7,666 nt of DNA from the NCBI GenBank assembly GCA_934216375.1, contig CAKQBP010000061.1, positions 1 through 7,666 on the forward strand, written 5' to 3'. The stretch is from an uncultured Veillonella sp. Its GTDB lineage: Bacteria > Bacillota > Negativicutes > Veillonellales > Veillonellaceae. Below the pieces are notes generated by a model. That model had not been told where the DNA came from. It searched no databases and worked only from the letters and a program-made list of their open reading frames with translations. The translations under genes and the position numbers were made by a program. This document shows positions 1 to 5,529 of this stretch, one piece after another (within the stretch, counting starts at the first letter, position 1; each line of letters opens with the position of its first letter).

Positions 1-872
1 CTAATGTATACGCAGTATCTGCGTATGCCCCTATCACTAACCTCGATGCAGCTGATATGGCTTACGAATGGAGTTATAACGGCATTTCGTCCTTTAATAA
101 AGTGACTATGTCCCCAGGTGAATTACCACAAGCCAATGTAGGCGGTACTCCTGCTCAACCACAACGCACAATGCAACGTGTAAACTTGAATTCAGACGAT
201 TTAGCATATTCCAAAATGCTTAGCGAACACTTCCCTGATTACGTAAATAACTTACAATTACGTGACTCTCTAGGTCGTGTTCTAAAACTCGATAAGAATG
301 GTAATGGTACTTTCAAAAATTATGTAAAAGAATTTATCGTTGCTGCTGCTAATAAAGCACAAGCTAAAGGTACTGATTTATCTAAGCATACATACCTTGT
401 ACGTGATAATAAAACAGGGACTATCAAAGACATTAACTGGGAAGCATATAACCATTTTGTAAGCCGTTCTAAAGCGCCAGGCGCCTTTGACTCCCGTTCC
501 AATGATACTGGTGAAAACAGTCTATTTGGTACAAGTACTACAGATAATAATCACTTTACAATTACTGCTGCATTACACGATACAACTACTAATCAAGATG
601 TATACGTAGAAAATGCTAAGATTGTTACTATGATGAACCCAATGAACTATCTCGGTTCTCCAGCTGCGACAAATGCACGATTCTATCGTATCCGTTACGG
701 CACAGCTGACAGCAATACATCTGTTGCAATTCCTTTAATCGTAGGGACGCGTGCTCAAAACCTTGGGTACAGAGTAGATATGGCAACACCATTTGATGTA
801 GATCATTCTGGTGATTACGATCTAGAAGAATTATTCAACTGGATGGATAATATTGTTAAAAACGGTAGATAA
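1..872 (+). CDS. Subtype B tannase-like alpha/beta hydrolase, C-terminal part (5' end outside the window)
   Basis: Likely hydrolyses ester bonds of gallic acid esters (tannase, or a related feruloyl-esterase-type activity). The frame is open from the left edge (first whole codon at 3), so the ATG at 57 is internal; residue numbers here count from it. Just before it the protein reads VSAYAPITNLDAAD, followed by MAYEW, as in lactobacillar tannase. Candidate catalytic Asp is D218 in RYGTADSNTS and catalytic His is H250 in HSGDYDLEELF. Their spacing of 32 equals D419-H451 of Lactobacillus plantarum tannase as I remember it. K139 and E153 have the same spacing as its gallate-binding K343 and E357, but its D421 corresponds to N220. 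The catalytic Ser should lie just left of the window, so integrity and any signal peptide cannot be judged. It is convergent with the cysK operon and ends at a strong terminator. The family call is by recalled motifs, not a search. Confidence 0.72.
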   Translation, partial: NVYAVSAYAPITNLDAADMAYEWSYNGISSFNKVTMSPGELPQANVGGTPAQPQRTMQRVNLNSDDLAYSKMLSEHFPDYVNNLQLRDSLGRVLKLDKNGNGTFKNYVKEFIVAAANKAQAKGTDLSKHTYLVRDNKTGTIKDINWEAYNHFVSRSKAPGAFDSRSNDTGENSLFGTSTTDNNHFTITAALHDTTTNQDVYVENAKIVTMMNPMNYLGSPAATNARFYRIRYGTADSNTSVAIPLIVGTRAQNLGYRVDMATPFDVDHSGDYDLEELFNWMDNIVKNGR

Positions 873-899
873 TTACAATTAAAAACATACCAAAATACT

Positions 900-927
900 A
901 AAGGAGCTACCTAGTAGCTCCTTTTTT
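900..927 (+). terminator. Rho-independent terminator of the tannase-like gene
   Basis: A perfect 11-bp stem (900-910 with 914-924, core GGAGCTAC/GTAGCTCC) with a CTA loop runs into six T residues (922-927). It starts 27 nt after the stop codon. No A run precedes it that would favour the opposite strand, so + strand termination is the natural reading. Confidence 0.9.
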
Positions 928-956
928 ATATACAATTATAAATTTTCTTGTGTATT

Positions 957-974
957 CAATAATAAATATTATTG
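957..974. repeat. AT-only perfect palindrome in the convergent gap
   Basis: CAATAATA (957-964) is followed by AA and then its exact reverse complement (967-974). It lies between two facing terminators, so it is unlikely to be an operator for either flanking gene. In DNA this AT-rich it may be chance. The rest of 928-1055 shows no ORF, promoter or other repeat that I can defend. Confidence 0.45.
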
Positions 975-1055
975 TAAAAGACCCTCTCCCACTATCAATA
1001 ATCTGCACCATTATCTACTCAGTACATTACCTATTACAATAACAAATGAATTCAG

Positions 1056-1095
1056 AAAAAAAAGGATGCTCCCTGTAAAATACAGGGAAACATCC
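1056..1095 (-). terminator. Rho-independent terminator of the cymR-cysK operon
   Basis: Read on the - strand, GGATG is followed by CCCTGTA, a TTT loop, TACAGGG, then CATCC and eight T residues (1056-1063). The two stem segments are separated by a small internal loop (TTT against AG). The poly-T lies on the - strand side, which fits termination downstream of cysK. Confidence 0.9.
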
Positions 1096-1112
1096 ATGTG
1101 TTTGAGCCAGTA

Positions 1113-1133
1113 GAAAGCAACTGTTATGCTTTC
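1113..1133 (-). other. Second hairpin between the cysK stop and its terminator
   Basis: GAAAGCA (1113-1119) and TGCTTTC (1127-1133) form a 7-bp perfect stem with a 7-nt loop. There is no T tract, so it is not a terminator by itself. An overlapping inverted repeat, TCACC/GGTGA at 1132-1136 and 1143-1147, reaches the base before the cysK stop codon and would partly compete with it. A role in protecting the mRNA 3' end is conceivable but unproven. Confidence 0.4.
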
Positions 1134-1147
1134 ACCATGATAGGTGA

Positions 1148-2083
1148 TTAAACTTCAGGGAATAAAGCTGTAGATAAGTAGCGTTCGCCTGTATCAGGGA
1201 GAATTACTACAATATTTTTGCCTTTATTTTCAGGGCGTTTTGCCAATTCTTGAGCCGCCCAAAGCGCAGCACCAGAGGAAATACCTACCAATACGCCTTC
1301 TGTGTGACCAAAAGCTTGAGATGTAGCAAAAGCATCCTCGTTAGAAACTTGGATTACTTCATCGTAAATGTTAGTATCCAATGTATCTGGAATGAAGCCA
1401 GCACCTAAGCCTTGGATTTTATGAGGGCCTGGTTTACCATTAGATAATACAGGAGAATCTGCTGGTTCTACGGCAACCACATGTACATCAGGGTTTTGTT
1501 CTTTTAAGTAACGACCTGCACCTGTCAACGTACCGCCTGTACCAACACCAGATACGTAGATATCTACGGTACCATCAGTATCTTGCCAGATTTCAGGGCC
1601 AGTTGTTCTGTAGTGAATTGCAGGATTAGCTTGATTTACGAACTGACCTGCTTCAATAGCACCAGCTGTAGCCGTTACGATTTCCTTAGCTTTTGCAATA
1701 GCGCCTTTCATACCAAGAGAACCGTCAGTCAATACGAGCTGAGCGCCATAACCAAGCATTAATTTACGGCGTTCAATGGACATTGTTTCAGGCATTACGA
1801 TTACAACTTTATAGCCAAGCGCAGCACCTACAGCAGATAAGCCAATACCTGTGTTACCAGATGTAGCTTCTACAATTGTACCACCTGGTTGTAATTCACC
1901 AGACTCAACAGCCGCTTGAATGATTGCTGCTGCGATACGATCTTTTACAGATCCACCTGGGTTAAAGTATTCCAATTTAGCAAAAATATTTGCTTCTGCA
2001 CCAAATTTAGCACCAAAACGTGTAGCTGCCAATAATGGTGTTTTACCGATTAATTCAACAAAAGATTTAGCAATTTTAGACAT
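1148..2083 (-). CDS. cysK: Cysteine synthase A (O-acetylserine sulfhydrylase), PLP-dependent
   Basis: Cytoplasmic enzyme making L-cysteine from O-acetyl-L-serine and sulfide, the last step of cysteine biosynthesis. The 311-residue product has all family landmarks: the PLP lysine in NPGGSVKDR (K47), the substrate loop SGNTG (75-79), the PLP phosphate loop GVGTGGT (179-185), KIQGLGAGF (about 222-230), GISSGAA (267-273, cofactor ring contact) and the C-terminal PDTGERYLST (296-305). Length matches CysK (about 305-320). The start is the ATG at 2083, 8 nt after AAGGAG; a GTG three codons upstream overlaps that ribosome binding site and is unlikely. It follows the Rrf2 regulator gene by 16 nt with no terminator between, so they form one operon. 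In Bacillus and Staphylococcus CysK also binds CymR as co-regulator, which the gene pairing suggests here. CysM-type substrate preference cannot be excluded from motifs alone, but the lengths and motifs favour CysK. Confidence 0.95.
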   Translation of the reverse strand: MSKIAKSFVELIGKTPLLAATRFGAKFGAEANIFAKLEYFNPGGSVKDRIAAAIIQAAVESGELQPGGTIVEATSGNTGIGLSAVGAALGYKVVIVMPETMSIERRKLMLGYGAQLVLTDGSLGMKGAIAKAKEIVTATAGAIEAGQFVNQANPAIHYRTTGPEIWQDTDGTVDIYVSGVGTGGTLTGAGRYLKEQNPDVHVVAVEPADSPVLSNGKPGPHKIQGLGAGFIPDTLDTNIYDEVIQVSNEDAFATSQAFGHTEGVLVGISSGAALWAAQELAKRPENKGKNIVVILPDTGERYLSTALFPEV

Positions 2084-2091
2084 AGTGGTCA

Positions 2092-2097
2092 CTCCTT
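2092..2097 (-). promoter_or_regulatory. Ribosome binding site that fixes the cysK start
   Basis: AAGGAG on the - strand sits 8 nt before the ATG at 2083. The alternative GTG codon (2090-2092) overlaps its last base, so initiation there is implausible. The site lies directly after the regulator's stop codon. Confidence 0.85.
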
Positions 2098-2099
2098 AA

Positions 2100-2549
2100 T
2101 TAAATAGAACCATCCCAATTATCATATTTTGTATCAAGTTTAGCGTAAGTCCCATCAATTACATCTTGTAGGGTTACGTTTTCTAAATAATCATGAATAT
2201 AGTTTTGTAAGCCTGCCCAGAAACCAACGGTGCGTTCGTTGATTACTGTATCAGTACTCACCCCTTCATCAAGGGTAGATATGATAGCCATCGATTCCTC
2301 AGTAGCAAGCAATATTTCAATAATTGTGTACTCCTTAGGGTTTTTAGACAATCGATATCCGCCATATTTACCGCGGATACTATCCACTAGGTTAGCAGCG
2401 CCTAAACGAGCTACGATACCTTCTAGGTATTTTTCAGATATGCCTTGTCGTTCTGCCACAGATCGCAAGGAAACTGGTTTATCTTGCCCTTGCTCTGCCA
2501 AATCGATGAGAACCATCAATGCATAACGACCTTTTGTGGAAATCCTCAT
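2100..2549 (-). CDS. cymR: Rrf2-family transcriptional regulator, CymR-like
   Basis: Probable DNA-binding repressor of sulfur and cysteine metabolism. The 149-residue protein opens with the family signature MRISTKGRYALMVLIDLA, then a winged helix-turn-helix: SLRSVAERQGISEKYLEGIV (about 27-46) and the wing SIRGKYGGYRLSK (about 57-69). It has no cysteine at all, so it cannot hold the Fe-S cluster of IscR or NsrR; this resembles CymR, which senses sulfur status through CysK. It is the first gene of an operon with cysK. The ATG at 2549 is preceded by AGAAAGG at an 8-nt spacing, and a clear promoter lies about 115 bp upstream. Repeats around the start site and leader suggest self-regulation. The symbol rests on family, absence of cysteines and linkage to cysK. 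A generic Rrf2 regulator is the alternative. Confidence 0.88.
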   Translation of the reverse strand: MRISTKGRYALMVLIDLAEQGQDKPVSLRSVAERQGISEKYLEGIVARLGAANLVDSIRGKYGGYRLSKNPKEYTIIEILLATEESMAIISTLDEGVSTDTVINERTVGFWAGLQNYIHDYLENVTLQDVIDGTYAKLDTKYDNWDGSI

Positions 2550-2613
2550 ATATCTTGCCTTTCTTTGTAAACGTTAGTGTTAAACACACCCATATTAAAA
2601 AGTGCTTATATTA

Positions 2614-2635
2614 TATTTATAAAGCTATTTATAAA
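2614..2635 (-). repeat. Tandem TTTATAAATA repeat in the cymR leader
   Basis: Two exact copies of TTTATAAATA (2626-2635 and 2614-2623 on the - strand) are separated by GC, giving a 12-nt period. Each contains the palindrome TTTATAAA. It lies 20-40 nt downstream of the predicted transcription start. It could be a regulator site or simply AT-rich leader. Confidence 0.45.
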
Positions 2636-2644
2636 ACCTTTCAT

Positions 2645-2660
2645 ATTAATAGGAATTAAT
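2645..2660 (-). promoter_or_regulatory. Candidate operator at the cymR transcription start
   Basis: ATTAAT-TCCT-ATTAAT: two copies of a 6-bp palindrome separated by 4 nt, beginning 3 nt downstream of the -10 box and covering the expected start site. A repressor bound here would block transcription. Rrf2 regulators bind AT-rich dyads and CymR represses its own gene in some species, but I did not match this to a published consensus. Confidence 0.4.
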
Positions 2661-2663
2661 TTC

Positions 2664-2692
2664 ATTATAGACCACTCACTATAAAAATGCAA
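2664..2692 (-). promoter_or_regulatory. Sigma-A promoter of the cymR-cysK operon
   Basis: TTGCAT (2687-2692) and a perfect TATAAT (2664-2669) with a 17-bp spacer, on the - strand. The start site is expected near 2657, giving a leader of about 108 nt before the cymR ATG. A second TATAAT at 2610-2615 lacks a convincing -35 box. Confidence 0.85.
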
Positions 2693-2732
2693 GAACTTAT
2701 TTCCTACTTTTATAAAGGGATATTAACAACAC

Positions 2733-2762
2733 AAAAGGACCAGCCCGAAGGCCAGTCCTTTT
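2733..2762 (-). terminator. UUCG-loop terminator between ahpC and the cymR promoter
   Basis: On the - strand AAAAGGAC, TG, GCC, loop TTCG, GGC, TG, GTCCTTTT form a continuous 13-bp stem with the stable C(UUCG)G tetraloop; the TG/TG step pairs as two G-U wobbles. The + strand transcript would have two C-A mismatches there and a CGAA loop, so the hairpin is built for - strand RNA. U-rich sequence (UUUUGUGUUGUU) follows. It lies about 165 nt after the ahpC stop, so it ends either a long ahpC 3' UTR or a separate small RNA. Confidence 0.82.
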
Positions 2763-2904
2763 GCGTATAGTTTGTAGTTTGTTATATGAGGTTTACCATG
2801 ATGAATTGGAGAGGGTTCATCTGGTATTGGGACTTACCGTATCGTCAGGAAAACGATGCGCGCCCGTGTTTATGTCATTTGAGGAGTTATCTAGATTACT
2901 CTAG
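2763..2904 (-). other. Hairpin-rich, GC-elevated intergenic segment; possible small RNA or structured ahpC 3' UTR
   Basis: No protein gene is convincing here. About half of the bases at 2791-2870 are G or C, in contrast to the very AT-rich DNA just left of it. Stems on the - strand: CTAGA/TCTAG with a GTAA loop (2891-2904); ATCGT/ACGAT (about 2841-2857) with a partly paired extension; and an 11-bp stem with one bulged base (2794-2805 with 2816-2826) whose loop is the C-rich CCCTCTCCAA. The UUCG terminator follows. A TATACT box at 2911-2916 could start such an RNA, but no good -35 lies upstream. The middle stem pairs better on the + strand (a G-U where the - strand has C-A), so the strand is not settled. 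No T-box, SAM riboswitch or 6S motif was recognised. Confidence 0.35.
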
Positions 2905-2926
2905 CATTTAAGTATAAGTTTCTTAA

Positions 2927-3490
2927 TTAGATTTTACCTACAAGATCAAGACCTGGTTTCAAAGTGTCTTTACCTGGCTTCCAACGTGCAGGGCACACTT
3001 GATCGCCATGTTTAGCTACGAATTGAGCAGCTTGTACTTTGCGAACCAATTCTTCAGCGGAACGGCCGATACCCATATCATGAATTTCTGCTGTACGCAC
3101 GAAGCCTTCTGGATCTACTACGAATGTACCACGGTAAGCCATAGCAGATTCTTCTTGGAATACATCGAAGAAGTCAGCCAATTCATGTTTTTTGTCAGCT
3201 AACATGTAGTACTCGATCTTATTGATGCTTGGAGAAGCATCAGACCATGCTTTGTGAACGAATTCGGAGTCACAAGATACGGAGTAAACTTCGCAACCCA
3301 ATTCTTTCAACTCTGCATAGGAGTTTTGTACGTCTTCCAACTCAGTAGGGCATACGAATGTAAAGTCTGCTGGATAGAATACGAATATAGACCATTTACC
3401 CAACACGTCTGCAGTGCTAACTTTTACCAATTCAGGTTTTTTGAAAGCATCAAGTGTAAATTCAGGAAGTTGTTTACCAATAATAGACAT
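2927..3490 (-). CDS. ahpC: Alkyl hydroperoxide reductase subunit C, typical 2-Cys peroxiredoxin
   Basis: Cytoplasmic peroxidase reducing hydrogen peroxide, organic hydroperoxides and probably peroxynitrite. The 187-residue protein has the peroxidatic cysteine C47 in FTFVCPTE, the conserved active-site R120 in AYRGTFVVDP, and the resolving cysteine C166 in QVCPARW. Length and the ending DLVGKI match enterobacterial AhpC. The ATG at 3490 follows AAGGAGGA with a spacing of about 6-7 nt. It is transcribed alone from its own promoter (3579-3607). The usual reductase gene ahpF is not next to it: the downstream - strand DNA leads to a terminator and then cymR. The electron donor is therefore not visible, and could be AhpF elsewhere or a thioredoxin system. 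Two further cysteines (C66, C73) lie outside the catalytic pair. Confidence 0.96.
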   Translation of the reverse strand: MSIIGKQLPEFTLDAFKKPELVKVSTADVLGKWSIFVFYPADFTFVCPTELEDVQNSYAELKELGCEVYSVSCDSEFVHKAWSDASPSINKIEYYMLADKKHELADFFDVFQEESAMAYRGTFVVDPEGFVRTAEIHDMGIGRSAEELVRKVQAAQFVAKHGDQVCPARWKPGKDTLKPGLDLVGKI

Positions 3491-3538
3491 GTTATGTCCT
3501 CCTTATTTGAGTTCCATATTTAACGAATATATTTACAT

Positions 3539-3555
3539 TGGTGTACTTAACACCA
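3539..3555 (-). other. Hairpin in the ahpC leader
   Basis: TGGTGT, loop TAAGT, ACACCA: a 6-bp perfect inverted repeat in the 5' UTR, about 50 nt before the ahpC start codon. It does not cover the ribosome binding site. It may affect mRNA stability or be a protein-binding dyad. Confidence 0.4.
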
Positions 3556-3570
3556 TATCTATATCTATCT
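3555..3570. repeat. Short ATATCT tandem repeat in the ahpC leader
   Basis: On the + strand two ATATCT units (3555-3560 and 3561-3566) are followed by a partial unit ATCT. With under three copies this is too short to argue for slipped-strand variation. It lies directly downstream of the predicted ahpC transcription start. Confidence 0.4.
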
Positions 3571-3589
3571 TTGTCTATATAATAACAAA
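3570..3589 (-). promoter_or_regulatory. Inverted repeat over the ahpC -10 box, candidate operator
   Basis: TTTGT-N10-ACAAA on the - strand spans the -10 hexamer and the likely start site (about 3572). A peroxide-responsive repressor is the obvious candidate, since ahpC is a standard PerR or OxyR target. The site is not a good match to the PerR box as I remember it (TTATAATNATTATAA), so the regulator is left open. Confidence 0.4.
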
Positions 3590-3607
3590 TATCATTCAAT
3601 ATTGCAA
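3579..3607 (-). promoter_or_regulatory. Sigma-A promoter of ahpC
   Basis: TTGCAA (3602-3607), 17-bp spacer, TATTAT (3579-3584), on the - strand. The DNA just upstream (about 3611-3640) is rich in A and T runs, like an UP element. The expected leader is about 80 nt. Confidence 0.8.
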
Positions 3608-3659
3608 GCGTTATTTTTAAATTTATCGATATATTTTCCCAACTTTTTTCGATGTAAGC

Positions 3660-3705
3660 AAAAAAAGAAGAAAGATGCTCATTTCTGAGCATCTTTCTTC
3701 TTTTT
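3660..3705 (-). terminator. Terminator ending the argS-pyrG operon, overlapping the last gene
   Basis: A 15-bp perfect stem (3667-3681 with 3686-3700) is flanked by A and T runs that could extend pairing to about 20 bp. On the - strand the loop is GAAA, a GNRA tetraloop, and seven T residues follow (3660-3666); on the + strand the loop is TTTC with five T residues. It works best on the - strand but may act both ways. The stop codon of the preceding small gene lies inside the stem. Confidence 0.9.
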
Positions 3706-3894
3706 ACGTACTACAACAGACTTACTGTTCACAGTAGCGTGATCAAAAGCGATTAAACCCGCAATATTAGCAAGCCCTCTCCGTGCTATGTGACCAGTTG
3801 TAGATTGTTCTTTTCCCGATTTACCATATACAAACTGCTCTAGTTTGAGTGCAGCTAATATAAATAAACCTATAATAGATAAAATAGATCCCAT
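3679..3894 (-). CDS. Small hypothetical protein, single membrane segment with a basic tail
   Basis: I do not recognise this 71-residue protein. It begins 9 nt after the pyrG stop codon. Residues 2-17 (GSILSIIGLFILAALK) form one hydrophobic segment, suggesting an N-terminal membrane anchor. A mixed middle follows (a second weakly hydrophobic stretch, LANIAGLIAF, at 41-50) and then a basic end, RKKKKDAQK. For it: it stays open from just after pyrG to the terminator and its hydrophobic start is protein-like. Against it: there is no clear ribosome binding site before the ATG at 3894 (AAAAGCG only), so translation would depend on coupling to pyrG. Its last codons form the 5' arm of the terminator and its TGA opens the 3' arm. 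Function unknown; a chance ORF in the pyrG 3' region is the alternative. Confidence 0.5.
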   Translation of the reverse strand: MGSILSIIGLFILAALKLEQFVYGKSGKEQSTTGHIARRGLANIAGLIAFDHATVNSKSVVVRKKKKDAQK

Positions 3895-3903
3895 CGCTTT
3901 TAT

Positions 3904-5528
<1,625 letters not shown>

Positions 5529-5529
5529 A

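Noticed and set aside
795..830. DVDHSGDYDLEE looks like an EF-hand calcium loop or dockerin repeat.
   Set aside because: It aligns better with the conserved HxGDYDLxELF segment around the catalytic His of subtype B tannases, and the rest of the protein fits that family.
2084..2092. GTG start for cysK, giving three extra residues.
   Set aside because: The GTG overlaps the AAGGAG ribosome binding site, while the downstream ATG has an ideal 8-nt spacing.
2230..2526. 98-codon + strand ORF.
   Set aside because: Antisense to the Rrf2 regulator gene, with no ribosome binding site or recognisable motif.
2610..2638. Second cymR promoter using the TATAAT at 2610-2615.
   Set aside because: The hexamer 17 bp upstream is GGTTTT, a poor -35; the TTGCAT/TATAAT pair further upstream is far better.
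2693..2904. A riboswitch or T-box controlling cymR-cysK, suggested by structure followed by a terminator upstream of the operon.
   Set aside because: The T-box sequence (AGGGTGGTACCGCG-like) and SAM riboswitch core are absent, and a full promoter for cymR lies downstream of the terminator, so the terminator could not control that transcript.
2786..2911. A + strand ORF of 41 codons (internal ATG at 2798 preceded by GAGG), rich in Trp and Tyr.
   Set aside because: That length is expected by chance, no convincing + strand promoter or terminator flanks it, and the region's stems explain its composition. Kept only as an alternative reading of the structured segment.
3492..3692. 66-codon - strand ORF upstream of ahpC.
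   Set aside because: It crosses the terminator, the ahpC promoter and the leader; the sequence is AT-rich filler and has no homology I can recognise.
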